A DNA stretch of 64,000 nucleotides from Brenneria izadpanahii. Its GTDB lineage: Bacteria > Pseudomonadota > Gammaproteobacteria > Enterobacterales > Enterobacteriaceae. The stretch spans positions 2,728,001-2,792,000 of the forward strand of contig NZ_CP050854.1 in assembly GCF_017569925.1 (NCBI RefSeq), read 5' to 3'. Position numbers and translations under genes: made by a program. Below, one piece after another: positions 53,302 through 62,769 of the stretch. Every line of letters begins with the position of its first letter. Position 1 is the stretch's first letter. A model generated the notes under the pieces. That model was not told the DNA's origin and searched no databases. It saw only the letters and a program-made list of their open reading frames with translations.

Positions 53302-54454
53302 AACCAATCACCTCGATCTGATGCGCAACGGCCTGCGGGCCTTGCGTAAGCCCGGCCAAATCAGGCAGCGGCGCATCGCCTGACATCGCCAATAACAGGC
53401 GGCCATGCGCATGGCCTTGAATGCGGTCCATCCCGCCGTGCACCAGGCGAACCGGAGCCTGCAATACCTGGGCGATACGGGAGCAATCCGGCTCCAGCCC
53501 GCCTTCGCCGGTGTAGGATAGTTGCAGAATCCGTTCGCTGGCGACGCCGTCCGGCAATGGCCGGGATTGCAGGCTGCGGCGCAAGTCGTCCGGCAAATCC
53601 TGCCGCAACGGCGCCAGCAGAGCTTTGGTCGCTTCATGCCGCGGCGAACCGAACACTTGCCACACATCCCCCGATTCGGCAATGCGTCCCTGCTCCAATA
53701 CCAGCACCCGGTCGGCGATGGCCCGAATTACGCTCATTTCATGCGTAATCAGGATGATGGTGATGCCCAGACGGCGATTGATATCGCGCAGCAATTGCAG
53801 AATGGCTTGGGTGGTTTCAGGATCCAACGCCGAGGTGGCCTCGTCGCACAGCAGAATCTCCGGCGAGGTGGCCAGCGCCCGGGCGATGCCCACGCGCTGT
53901 TTCTGTCCGCCGGAGAGCCGGCTGGGATAAACATGATGTTTATCCTGTAGCCCCACCAGCGCCAAAAGCTCGGCGACGCGCCGCGCAATCTCCGCCTTCG
54001 TCACGCCCGATACCTTCAACGGCAGCGCGATATTCTCCCACACCGTTTTCGCCGACAGCAGATTAAAATGCTGAAAGATCATACCAATACGACGGCGCAG
54101 GCTAACCAGTCCGGACTCGCTCAGCTTAGCGATATCCACGCCATCGATCAGAACCTTGCCGGTCGTGGGTTTATCCAGACGATTAATGGTACGCAGCAGC
54201 GTGGATTTACCCGCCCCGCTGCGGCCTATAATGCCGAAAATACAGCCCGCGGGGATCTCCAGACTAATGTCCCGCAGCGCCGCTACCGACGCATTGGATG
54301 AACGGTAAATGCGCGAAATATTATCGAATGTCACCGAACCGGCGCCACGGCCGCGAGTCTTCGCCACGGAGAGCGGCGCACCGGCGGAATGCGCGTCCGC
54401 CCCGTGATCCACAAAGACCGGCGCCGCTTTCAATGCCGTTGCCGAGTGCCTCAT
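53273..54454 (-). CDS. metN: MetN-like ABC transporter ATPase with NIL domain
   Basis: This is a 393-residue ATPase of a methionine-type importer. A ~40-residue N-terminal extension precedes [12 protein letters not shown]. Walker [12 protein letters not shown], signature [15 protein letters not shown] and Walker [13 protein letters not shown] are present. A C-terminal NIL domain (~320-393; [21 protein letters not shown]), which senses methionine in MetN, is recognisable. It overlaps metQ by 4 bp and metI by about 29 bp. No MetJ-type operator was noticed upstream, so the substrate may be a methionine relative. Confidence 0.92.
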   Translation of the reverse strand: MRHSATALKAAPVFVDHGADAHSAGAPLSVAKTRGRGAGSVTFDNISRIYRSSNASVAALRDISLEIPAGCIFGIIGRSGAGKSTLLRTINRLDKPTTGKVLIDGVDIAKLSESGLVSLRRRIGMIFQHFNLLSAKTVWENIALPLKVSGVTKAEIARRVAELLALVGLQDKHHVYPSRLSGGQKQRVGIARALATSPEILLCDEATSALDPETTQAILQLLRDINRRLGITIILITHEMSVIRAIADRVLVLEQGRIAESGDVWQVFGSPRHEATKALLAPLRQDLPDDLRRSLQSRPLPDGVASERILQLSYTGEGGLEPDCSRIAQVLQAPVRLVHGGMDRIQGHAHGRLLLAMSGDAPLPDLAGLTQGPQAVAHQIEVIGYVPVAHYSI

Positions 54455-55293
54455 GGCTTTTGTCCGTCCTTCAGCCAGGGCAAAGCATACAGATTTGGAT
54501 CGTTATTAAAACGTTCGGCAATCGTTTTGCGCACTGCCGGCGAGTTTTGATAGATCGCCACAAACTTCTTCAACACCGGATCGTCGGCGCGATCGCTGCG
54601 CGCCGTGAAACGCATGGCGTAGTAGCTATCGCTTACCCCGGAGTACAGCAACGCTTCGCTGGCCTTTTGCGGCGTGCCGGCATTGAAGAAATAGGAAGGC
54701 CAAACAACGGACAAATCCAGATCCTGCAATGAACGAATCAACTGCGGTCCTTCGATCTCAAAGAATTGCAGCTGATGCGGATTCTCGCTGATATCATCCA
54801 GCGTCGCGTCAGTGGCGTCGCCGTTGCGCAGTTTGATCAGCCCGGCCTTTTGCAACAGCAGCAGGCCGCGCCCCTGATTCACCGGATCGTTAGGCACGCC
54901 GACCTTGGCATGCTGCGGCACATTTTTGAGGTCGGTTATCTTGTTCGAGTAGATGCCGATATTCTGGAGCAGTCCGAAGCCGATATTCTGTAACTTATAG
55001 CCCCTTTCTTTGATGGCGTTTTGCAGGAACGGTTCGTGCTGAAAAAAATTCAGATCGATATCGCCGTTATTTAACGCTTCATTCGGCAGCGTCCAGTCGG
55101 TAAATTCCACCAATTGCACGTCAATACCCTGGGCTTTGGCATCATCGACGGCGGCCAGTATGGCGTCGGACGTCGCGCCGGCGGTGGAGCCGATCTTCAC
55201 TACGTCCGCGGCCTGAGCCGTCGCCGCCAGCGCCAATGCCAGCAACGCGCCCGCGCATCCCCGGCCAAATATTTTCATATTGCCGCTTTTCAT
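54451..55293 (-). CDS. metQ: MetQ-like periplasmic binding protein
   Basis: This 280-residue binding protein of the MetQ/NlpA family has a signal peptide ending in ATAQAADV, then the family segments [55 protein letters not shown] and [24 protein letters not shown]. There is no lipobox cysteine, unlike E. coli MetQ, so it is a soluble periplasmic form. ATG 55293 has AGGA upstream, whereas ATG 55278 has none. It is the first gene of the ten-kilobase minus-strand unit. The ligand is methionine or a related compound, inferred from family. Confidence 0.9.
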   Translation of the reverse strand: MKSGNMKIFGRGCAGALLALALAATAQAADVVKIGSTAGATSDAILAAVDDAKAQGIDVQLVEFTDWTLPNEALNNGDIDLNFFQHEPFLQNAIKERGYKLQNIGFGLLQNIGIYSNKITDLKNVPQHAKVGVPNDPVNQGRGLLLLQKAGLIKLRNGDATDATLDDISENPHQLQFFEIEGPQLIRSLQDLDLSVVWPSYFFNAGTPQKASEALLYSGVSDSYYAMRFTARSDRADDPVLKKFVAIYQNSPAVRKTIAERFNNDPNLYALPWLKDGQKP

Positions 55294-55755
55294 TATTTAT
55301 ATTTCCTCATCAGCATAATATCCCCTTGCTAATAACCCTTAAATTAAAGCCATTAAAATTCGTTCGGCATTATTTAGATTGCCGATAAAGCTCGAAACAC
55401 CGTCATTAATGATTAATTACCGCACACCCCGCTTCCCCTTTATCCGAAGAAGGCGCTAACGCCTTAAAAATGCGGGGCTTCCTCCCTCCGCGGGGAAGAG
55501 GAGGATTGGGCGGGGTTAGATCCGGAAGGTTTGTCATCAAACTCACATTATTACCATGTTATTTGCACATATTGCCGACCTAAAAAAATACGATGACTAA
55601 TTTCAGAAATGATTGAAGGCGTCAGCCAGTAGCTGTTTTTATCCCTTGAGGCAGAGCGGACAAAATTCATCCAAACGATTATTTAATTCCTCTCCAGAAA
55701 AATAAAAGCGTTCCATACCCTTTGCAGCAATTATTGCCCGGTCGCCGCGTTTTCT

Positions 55756-55781
55756 TAGCACAGTTCATTAGCACAGTTCAT
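55756..55781. repeat. Tandem duplication of a 13-bp unit
   Basis: TAGCACAGTTCAT occurs twice in perfect tandem (55756-55768, 55769-55781), just downstream of the small ORF 55814-56011 on the minus strand. It may be a recent slippage duplication. Confidence 0.7.
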
Positions 55782-55813
55782 TCCAGTAACTCTGGCGAAC
55801 CAGGCGACGGTAA

Positions 55814-56011
55814 TTACTGTTGCGTTTCCGTTCGAACTGGTACCAGATAAACATATCCCGTTTCGATGCCATAAATATATCCCATAGAAAGAATGATTTC
55901 CGTTACTCTCGAACTATCCGGCGCGGACACGCCGGACGGCGCCGACGCCGCTAAACCGTTAGCCTGGCCGAGTAATGAACCCAATATTCCGGTAAGCCGG
56001 TTGAGTTTCAT
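55814..56011 (-). CDS. Hypothetical small protein (65 aa)
   Basis: This is a short frame with a strong ribosome site (AAGGAG nine bases before ATG 56011). The product (MKLNRLTGILGSLLGQANGL to VYLVPVRTETQQ) has a hydrophobic N-terminal segment that could be a weak signal sequence and no recognised domain. It is isolated in a 1.4-kb gap. The ribosome site is the main reason to list it; it may be a chance ORF. Confidence 0.4.
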   Translation of the reverse strand: MKLNRLTGILGSLLGQANGLAASAPSGVSAPDSSRVTEIILSMGYIYGIETGYVYLVPVRTETQQ

Positions 56012-56526
56012 ATTGCTATTCTCCTTGCGCCGCCAATCAACCTGAATTCACCATCCCAGTTAAGCGCATATCCGTCAAAAACGAAGTGATTATTTATGCT
56101 TTGGTTATGCGCAAGACGAATAACGTTGCCGGCGTTATCTTATTTTTGACTTCTTTTGTTATCACCAGAATCGCTTTAATCCAATGATATTTTCCGCCGT
56201 TATTATCAATCGATATGCTAAATAATTCGAGTTGAGGAACAAAGCGCCGCGCCTTCACGCCTGAAGGCTTAACTCCATTTTTTAATTCAATAAATTAATC
56301 ACAAAAAAACGTTTGCTGTTATCCGTCCCGTCTTTCGGCCCGGCGTAAGCCGGTAAGTTTTCTCGCCGCTTTATTCCCCGATGGCGGCCGATTCGCCATA
56401 ACGCGCGCCGATTATGCATTTTTTAGCCAAGCATAGCTAAATTTAAACGTTCGTTTTAAATAACCGTTCCAATACGATGACGGCAGTTATTTCAAAATAA
56501 AGGCATATGACATGCCTCAGACTGTT

Positions 56527-56616
56527 GGTAAAGCCCGTTATTTAGGGGAAACGCGGGGGGAGGTTCCCGCTGGGACGCCTCACCCCCGTGGTCGCCCCGA
56601 ATATCCCGGCTTCACC
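56527..56616. repeat. ~90-bp palindromic repeat, copy C
   Basis: The inner hairpin, with the core AGGTTCCCGCTGGGACGCCT (56561-56580), is the reverse complement of the core in copies A and B. Imperfect outer arms GGTAAAGCCC (56527-56536) and CGGCTTCACC (56607-56616) flank it. It shares TTCCCCTAAAT (read on the minus strand) with copy A. It lies 61 bp upstream of the binding-protein gene. Confidence 0.7.
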
Positions 56617-56677
56617 GGCAAGTTTGTTAGCACACGCCGGCATATGACATGCCAGGTTGACGACAGGGCCGAAAAAG

Positions 56678-58264
56678 ATGAACAAACGAATTGTCCTCCC
56701 GTTGCTGTTTTTAATCAGTTCGTTCGCCATCGCCAACGTTCAGGCGGACGAACAAACGCCGCAGCGCGGCGGTACGCTGAATTTTCTGGTGGAGCCGGAG
56801 CCGCCGGTGCTGACCACGCTGGTCAACACCGCAGGGCCGATCCTAAAGGTCAACGCCAAGGTGATTGAGGGACTATTGAGCTATGACTTCGATCTCAAGC
56901 CGATACCGCAGTTAGCCACCCGTTGGGAGATCGGCCCGGACGGCAAAAGTTATACCTTCCATTTACGCCAGGGGGTCAAGTGGCACGACGGCAAAGATTT
57001 CACCTCCGCCGATGTCGCCTTTTCCATTCTCGCGGTGAAAAAATACAATTCCCGCGGCCAGGGCACCTTCGCCAGCGTCAGCGATGTGAAAACGCCCGAT
57101 CCCTATACCGCCGTCGTCGAACTGTCGCAGCCTGCGCCCTATCTCATCAGCGCATTCTCCGCCAACGAAGCGCCCATTGTCCCCCGCCATCTGTATGAAG
57201 GAACCGATATCCGCAGCAATCCGCACAACGCCGCGCCTATCGGCACCGGCCCGTTTATTTTCAAAGAGTGGGTGCGCGGCAGCCATATCATTTATGTACG
57301 CAATCCTGACTATTGGGATCGACCGAAACCTTATATCGATCAGTTGGTGGTGAAATTTATTCCCGACGCGGCCACCCGCGCCATCACCTTCGAAACCGGC
57401 GCGCTCGATCTGGGCAGCGAGTCTCCGGTGCCGCTGAGCGAAATCGAACGCATCAAGACCAACGGCAAACTGGGTATTGAAACCGGCGGCTACGGCTACG
57501 GCCCGACCCAGACTCGCATCGAGTTCAACCTGGATAATCCCTATCTGAAAAACCTGAAAGTGCGCCAGGCCATCGCGCATAGCATTAACCGCGAGGTGCT
57601 GAAAAACGTGGTGTGGTATGGCTATGCGGTCAACTCCCCGACGCCCGTCACGCCGGAACTGGCCCAGTTTCACGACAATTCGCCCTCGCCCTACGCTTTC
57701 GATATCAAACGGGCCGAACAATTGCTGGACGAAGCCGGTTTCCCTCGTCAGGCCAACGGTATCCGTTTTCGCCTGACTCACGACTACATGCCGTACGGCG
57801 ATGGTTTCAAACGCGTGGCGGAATATATTAAGTCCGCGCTGGCCAAGGTGGGGATCGACGTCGTCATCCGTTCGCAGGATTTCGCCACCTATATCAAGCG
57901 GGTGTATACCGACCGCGATTTCGATTTTACCAACCATTCCATCTCCAATCTGTTCGACCCGGCGGTAGGCGTACAGCGTCTGTACTGGTCGCAGGCGTTC
58001 AAGCCCGGCGTTCCCTTCGGCAACGGTTCCCACTACAACAACCCGGAAGTCGACCGCCTATTGGAGCAGGCCGCGGTGGAGATTGACCCAAACAAACGAG
58101 CCGAATTGTATAAAGCGTTCCAGCGCATCGTGATACAGGAGTTGCCCGACCTGAATCTGTTGCAGCTGAAACGGCTGACCATCTACAACCAGCGCGTTCA
58201 CAACCATTTGACCGATATCCAGGGCGTCAACGGCTCCATGGCCGACGTCTGGCTGGAACAGTAA
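56678..58264 (+). CDS. ABC transporter periplasmic substrate-binding protein (family 5)
   Basis: This is a 528-residue periplasmic binding protein of the peptide family. A signal peptide is cleaved near NVQADEQ, with conserved segments KSYTFHLRQGVKWHDGKDFTSADVAFSI, GTGPFIFKEWVRGSHIIYVRNPDYW and KVRQAIAHSINREVL. ATG 56678 (MNKRIVLPLLF) begins a proper signal peptide; the upstream in-frame ATG at 56657 does not. It is the first gene of an importer operon followed by an SDR and a D-amino-acid dehydrogenase, so a ligand containing a D-amino acid or opine is plausible but inferred. Confidence 0.9.
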   Translation: MNKRIVLPLLFLISSFAIANVQADEQTPQRGGTLNFLVEPEPPVLTTLVNTAGPILKVNAKVIEGLLSYDFDLKPIPQLATRWEIGPDGKSYTFHLRQGVKWHDGKDFTSADVAFSILAVKKYNSRGQGTFASVSDVKTPDPYTAVVELSQPAPYLISAFSANEAPIVPRHLYEGTDIRSNPHNAAPIGTGPFIFKEWVRGSHIIYVRNPDYWDRPKPYIDQLVVKFIPDAATRAITFETGALDLGSESPVPLSEIERIKTNGKLGIETGGYGYGPTQTRIEFNLDNPYLKNLKVRQAIAHSINREVLKNVVWYGYAVNSPTPVTPELAQFHDNSPSPYAFDIKRAEQLLDEAGFPRQANGIRFRLTHDYMPYGDGFKRVAEYIKSALAKVGIDVVIRSQDFATYIKRVYTDRDFDFTNHSISNLFDPAVGVQRLYWSQAFKPGVPFGNGSHYNNPEVDRLLEQAAVEIDPNKRAELYKAFQRIVIQELPDLNLLQLKRLTIYNQRVHNHLTDIQGVNGSMADVWLEQ

Positions 58265-58315
58265 GAACCCCATCCCCGTGCCGAGGTAAGCGGGGATCAA
58301 CGCGAAAGGAAGACG

Positions 58316-59302
58316 ATGAATAAATTTTCCCGAACATGGGGCGTCCTGCGGCGCACGACGCTGCATGCGCTGCCAACCGCCATCGGTATCGTCATCGTGG
58401 TTTTTCTCCTACTGCAACTGGTTCCGGGCGATGCGGCGGACGTGCTGGCCGGCGAATCGGGCGGCGCCACCGCGGACGCCATGGCCCAACTGCGCAGCCA
58501 GTTCGGGCTCGATCTGCCGATTCTGCAACAGCTGTATCGCTACCTGAATGATCTGGCGCATTTCAGCCTGGGCTTTTCACCTCGCTATAACGCGCCGGTG
58601 ATGGATCTGATCTTATCCCGCCTGCCTAGTACGCTGTTTTTGATGCTGCTTTCACAGATAACCGCCGTCATCGCCGGTATCGTTCTGGGCGCGGTCATGG
58701 CCGTTTGGGCAGGCAAATGGCCGGATCGTCTGCTGTCGCTGCTGGCCCTGCTGCTTTACTCCACTCCCGGCTTCTGGATCGGTCTGATGGCGCTCATCGT
58801 GTTTTCCGTCCACCTCGACTGGCTGCCGAGCGGCGGCAATATCACTATCGGCGCCGACCTGAACGGCTGGGCCTACATTCAGGATATGTTGCGCCACGCG
58901 GCGCTGCCGGTACTGGCGCTTAGCAGCTTTTTCATCGCCATCTACGCCCGTCTGACCCGCGCCGCGATGTTGGAAATCAGCCGGCAGGATTTCGTCCGCA
59001 CCGCGCACGCCAAGGGACTGGCGCCGCTGGCGGTGACCGTCCGCCATATCCTGCGCTGCGCGCTGCTGCCCATCACCACCGTCGCCGGCATGCATTTCGG
59101 CAACCTGTTGGGCGGCGCGGCGGTGGTGGAAACCGTATTCAGTTGGCCGGGGCTCGGACGTCTGGCGCTGGACGCCGTACTGGCGCGCGATTTCAACGTG
59201 CTGCTTGGCGTGCTGCTGCTGTCGGCCCTGCTGGTCATCGTCGCCAACGTGCTGGTCGATTTGCTGCAATCCTGGCTCGATCCCCGTATCAAGGTAAGCT
59301 GA
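58316..59302 (+). CDS. Peptide-type ABC transporter permease (DppB-like)
   Basis: This is a 328-residue inner-membrane permease with six helices. DppB-family segments are LLQLVPGDAADVLAGESGGATADAMAQLRSQFGLDLP, the EAA loop FVRTAHAKGLAPLAVTVRHILRC and the ending VLVDLLQSWLDPRIKV. It lies 51 bp after the binding protein and 1 bp before the next permease. It forms half of the importer channel. Confidence 0.93.
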   Translation: MNKFSRTWGVLRRTTLHALPTAIGIVIVVFLLLQLVPGDAADVLAGESGGATADAMAQLRSQFGLDLPILQQLYRYLNDLAHFSLGFSPRYNAPVMDLILSRLPSTLFLMLLSQITAVIAGIVLGAVMAVWAGKWPDRLLSLLALLLYSTPGFWIGLMALIVFSVHLDWLPSGGNITIGADLNGWAYIQDMLRHAALPVLALSSFFIAIYARLTRAAMLEISRQDFVRTAHAKGLAPLAVTVRHILRCALLPITTVAGMHFGNLLGGAAVVETVFSWPGLGRLALDAVLARDFNVLLGVLLLSALLVIVANVLVDLLQSWLDPRIKVS

Positions 59303-59303
59303 T

Positions 59304-60218
59304 ATGAAAAATTCGCACGCTGAACACGCCGCTGCGCCGGCCAACGGCATTATCCCACGGCAAGGGAAAACCTTCCGTCTGCCGACAACGGTGCGCGGTT
59401 TTCTGCGCAATCCGGCCGGATTGACCGGGTTACTGTTGCTTCTGGCGGTGTTTCTTATGGCGCTGATAGCCCCCTTCGCCTATCCCGGCGATCCCCTCGA
59501 TATGGTGGCGCAGCCGTTCCTGTGGCCGGGACAGGACGCCAGCTATCCGTTGGGGACCGACTCCCTGGGGCGCGACGTCGTCGCCGGCATCGTGCACGGC
59601 GCGCAGGTGTCGCTGCTGATCGGCTTCTGCGCGGTGCTGGTCAGTCTGCTCATCGGCATGCTGGTAGGCAGCCTGGCCGGTTATTTCGGCGGCCGCGTCG
59701 ATAGCGTGCTGGTGCATATCACGGAATTGTTTCAGACCTTCCCCACCTTCCTGCTGGTGGTGGTGCTGGTGGCCATCGGTCAGCCTTCGGTAACGCTGAT
59801 CTCCACCGCCATCGGCATCGCCTCCTGGCCGACCATCGCGCGTCTGGTGCGCGCCGAGTTCCGATCGCTGCGCGAAAGCGACTTCGTGCTGGCCGCCCGC
59901 AGCCAGGGCTTCTCCAGCCTGCGCATCATCCTGCAGGAGATGCTGCCCAATGCGCTGCCGTCGATTATCGTCACCACCTCGGTGATGGTGGCCTCGGCCA
60001 TTCTGATTGAATCGGCGCTCGCTTTCCTCGGCTTTGGCGACCCTAATCGCGTTAGTTGGGGCTCGATGATCGGCGCCGGACGCGAATCGCTGCGCACCGC
60101 CTGGTATCTGACGGCATTGCCGGGCGGCGTGCTGGTGCTGACCGTGTTATCGCTCAATCTGGTGGGCGATGCGCTCAATGATGCGCTGAACCCACGCCTG
60201 CGGGAGAGAAACGCATGA
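59304..60218 (+). CDS. Peptide-type ABC transporter permease (DppC-like)
   Basis: This 304-residue inner-membrane permease has a ~40-residue hydrophilic N-terminus before the first helix. The segment YPLGTDSLGRDVVAGIVHG and the EAA loop FVLAARSQGFSSLRIILQEMLPN are diagnostic. It overlaps the fused ATPase gene by 4 bp (ATGA). It completes the channel with the DppB-like permease. Confidence 0.93.
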   Translation: MKNSHAEHAAAPANGIIPRQGKTFRLPTTVRGFLRNPAGLTGLLLLLAVFLMALIAPFAYPGDPLDMVAQPFLWPGQDASYPLGTDSLGRDVVAGIVHGAQVSLLIGFCAVLVSLLIGMLVGSLAGYFGGRVDSVLVHITELFQTFPTFLLVVVLVAIGQPSVTLISTAIGIASWPTIARLVRAEFRSLRESDFVLAARSQGFSSLRIILQEMLPNALPSIIVTTSVMVASAILIESALAFLGFGDPNRVSWGSMIGAGRESLRTAWYLTALPGGVLVLTVLSLNLVGDALNDALNPRLRERNA

Positions 60219-61909
60219 CGCCGTTACTGGATATTCAAGATCTGCACGTCGACTTTCCCGGCCATCAGGCGGTGCGCGGTTTGAATCTAACCATTCAGAC
60301 CGGAGAAACCCTGGCGCTGGTGGGAGAATCCGGCTGCGGCAAATCGGCCACCGCCCTGTCGCTGATGCGCCTGGTCGCCGAGCCGGGGCGCATCAGCGGC
60401 CGGATTCTGTTTGAAGGGCGGGATCTGCTGGCGCTGCCCGCGGTAAAGATGCGCCAACTGCGCGGCAACGCCATTTCGATGATTTTTCAGGAGCCGATGA
60501 CGTCGCTCAACCCGGTGCTGTCCATCGGTAAACAGATCGAAGAAACGCTGCGGTTGCACCAGTCGCTGAAGCCGGCCGTTGCCCGCGCCAGAGCCATCGA
60601 GCTGCTTGACCTGGTCAAAATTCCCGAACCAGGCCGGCGCATCGACGACTATCCGCATAACCTATCCGGCGGCCAACGCCAGCGGGTGATGATCGCTATG
60701 GCCGTCGCCTGCCGGCCCCGTCTGCTGATCGCCGACGAACCCACCACGGCGCTGGACGTCACCATTCAGGCGCAGATCCTTGAACTGCTCGATCGCCTGC
60801 GGCGCGAGCTATCGATGAGCCTGTTGCTGATCACCCACGATCTGGGACTGGTGGCGCGCTGGGCCGACCGGGTCGCCGTGATGTACGCCGGCCGCAAGGT
60901 GGAGGAAGCGCCGACGGCGCAACTGTTCTCCTCGCCGGCGCACCGCTATACGCAAGGACTGCTCGCGACGTCGTTGCATATGGAACAGGATACGCACTAT
61001 CACACCGGCCGGCTGGCGGAGATCCGCCACGCTACGCAAAACGATGAGCCGACGTTCACCCTGTTCACGCCGCCGCCGCTGCCCGCCCGCACGCCCGACC
61101 GGACCGGACGCCCGCTGCTATCGTTGAAGAACATCCGCACCGAATACCAGACGGCGCAGGGCCGCATCGCCGCCGTGGACGGCGTGTCGCTGGATATTTT
61201 TCCCGGCGAAACGCTGGGGCTGGTGGGGGAATCCGGCTGCGGCAAATCCACGTTGTCGAAAACCATCCTGCGCCTGCTGCCGTCCGCGCAGGGACAGGTG
61301 ATCCTCGACGGTCAGGACATTACCCGCCTGAAAGAGTCGCAGCTACAACCGCTGCGCCGCCAGGTGCAGATGATATTTCAGGATCCCTACGCCTCGCTCA
61401 ACCCCCGTCACGATATCCGCCATATTCTCGAAATACCGCTGGTCGTGCATGGTATCGGCGATAAAGCCGAGCGCCGGCGCATGGTCCGGCAGATGATCGA
61501 TCGCGTCGGCCTGGCGCAGAATAGCCTGGAACGTTACCCGCATGAGTTTTCCGGCGGTCAGCGCCAGCGCATCGGGATTGCCCGATCGCTGATCGTACAG
61601 CCGCGGCTGGTGATCTGCGATGAGCCGGTCTCGGCGCTCGATGTTTCCATCCAGGCCCAGATTCTCAATCTGCTGGTGGAACTGAAGAACGATATGGGAC
61701 TGTCGCTGTTGTTCATCTCGCACGATCTGGCGGTGGTGCGTTATATCGCCGATCGGGTGATGGTGATGCAGTACGGACGCTGCGTGGAAAGCGGCGATCA
61801 CCGCCAGATCTGGCAACAGCCGCAGCATCCCTACACCCGGCTGCTGATTGACGCGGTGCCGCGCGGCCGGCGCCATTCGGCCCCGATGCGGCAGGCCGCG
61901 GCCTGGTAA
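60215..61909 (+). CDS. Peptide-type ABC transporter ATPase, two fused ATPase domains
   Basis: This is a 564-residue protein joining DppD-like and DppF-like ATPases in one chain. Two Walker A sites ([11 protein letters not shown] near 40, [11 protein letters not shown] near 345), two signatures ([30 protein letters not shown]) and two Walker B sites ([24 protein letters not shown]) are visible. The fusion, like GsiA or YejF, contrasts with the separate ATPases of the neighbouring importer. It lies at the end of the transporter set, 18 bp before an SDR gene. Confidence 0.94.
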   Translation: MTPLLDIQDLHVDFPGHQAVRGLNLTIQTGETLALVGESGCGKSATALSLMRLVAEPGRISGRILFEGRDLLALPAVKMRQLRGNAISMIFQEPMTSLNPVLSIGKQIEETLRLHQSLKPAVARARAIELLDLVKIPEPGRRIDDYPHNLSGGQRQRVMIAMAVACRPRLLIADEPTTALDVTIQAQILELLDRLRRELSMSLLLITHDLGLVARWADRVAVMYAGRKVEEAPTAQLFSSPAHRYTQGLLATSLHMEQDTHYHTGRLAEIRHATQNDEPTFTLFTPPPLPARTPDRTGRPLLSLKNIRTEYQTAQGRIAAVDGVSLDIFPGETLGLVGESGCGKSTLSKTILRLLPSAQGQVILDGQDITRLKESQLQPLRRQVQMIFQDPYASLNPRHDIRHILEIPLVVHGIGDKAERRRMVRQMIDRVGLAQNSLERYPHEFSGGQRQRIGIARSLIVQPRLVICDEPVSALDVSIQAQILNLLVELKNDMGLSLLFISHDLAVVRYIADRVMVMQYGRCVESGDHRQIWQQPQHPYTRLLIDAVPRGRRHSAPMRQAAAW

Positions 61910-61927
61910 TCCACTGGAGCATCCGCT

Positions 61928-62707
61928 ATGAATTTAGGCATTGAAGGTAAAAAAGCGCTGGTGTGGGGCGGCAACCGCGGACTGGGTAAAGCCGCCGCGC
62001 TACAGCTGGCGCGGGAAGGCGCGCAGGTAACGCTGCTGGCCAGAACCGCCGCCAGTCTGCAACAGGCGCAGCAGGAGATCCGCAGGCTCTGCGGCGTCGC
62101 GCCGGCCGCGGTAGTCGCCGATATCACCACGGAACAGGGGCGCATGGCCGCATTGGCGAGCTGTCCTGAACCCGATATTTTGATTAATAACGCCAACGGT
62201 CCCGCTCCCGGCGATTTTCGCCAGTGGGATCGCCGGCAGTGGCTGGCGGCGCTTGACAGCATGATGCTCGGCCCGATTGAGATGATGCGCCTGACCGTCG
62301 ACGGCATGACGGCGCGCGGTTTTGGCCGCATCGTCAATATCACGTCGCGCAGCGTCAAAACTCCCCAGTTAGAGCTAGGGCTGTCCAACAGCGCCCGCTC
62401 CGGCCTTACCGGCTTCGTCGCCGGTCTGGCGCGCACCGTGATCCAGCATAATGTCACCATCAACAATATTCTGCCCGGCATCTTCGCCACCGAAGGGCAA
62501 TGGCGGCACATTGAAGAACTGGCGCGGCAAACCGGCCGCGACGCCGCCCAGATCCGGCAGGAACGCGCCCAGGCTAATCCGGCGCGGCGCTACGGCGAGC
62601 CGGAAGAGTTCGGCGCCGCCTGCGCCTTCCTGTGCTCGCGCCAGGCCGGTTTCATCACCGGACAGAATCTGCTCATCGACGGCGGCGGCTATCCCGGCGT
62701 CTTTTAG
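61928..62707 (+). CDS. SDR-family oxidoreductase with altered YxxxK motif
   Basis: This is a 259-residue Rossmann-fold SDR. The cofactor motif WGGNRGLGKAAALQLA and the NNAG-like INNANGPAPG are present, with C-terminal LIDGGGYPG. The active-site serine occurs in ITSRSVKTPQ, but the YxxxK region reads LGLSNSARSGLTGF, with no tyrosine or lysine. Such variants are known in several SDR subgroups. It lies 18 bp after the fused ATPase and 62 bp before the DadA-like gene. It may oxidise or reduce the imported compound; the substrate is unknown. Confidence 0.85.
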   Translation: MNLGIEGKKALVWGGNRGLGKAAALQLAREGAQVTLLARTAASLQQAQQEIRRLCGVAPAAVVADITTEQGRMAALASCPEPDILINNANGPAPGDFRQWDRRQWLAALDSMMLGPIEMMRLTVDGMTARGFGRIVNITSRSVKTPQLELGLSNSARSGLTGFVAGLARTVIQHNVTINNILPGIFATEGQWRHIEELARQTGRDAAQIRQERAQANPARRYGEPEEFGAACAFLCSRQAGFITGQNLLIDGGGYPGVF

Positions 62708-62769
62708 CTTCGGCCCGCGCGCCGCCCAGCACGAACCGGCCCCATTTCATCTCAGACAGGAAAATAGCC

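Larger units (their letters stand above)
55294..56677. other. 1.4-kb intergenic region between divergent importer operons
   Basis: This gap separates metQ (minus) from the second peptide importer (plus). It contains the upstream regions of both operons, a small possible gene (55814-56011), a 13-bp tandem repeat (55756-55781), and the palindromic repeat copy C (56527-56616). The segment 56090-56300 is AT-rich. No other gene or clear promoter could be identified. Confidence 0.5.

Noticed and set aside
55294..55400. MetJ-type operator upstream of metQ
   Set aside because: No tandem AGACGTCT-like boxes were found.
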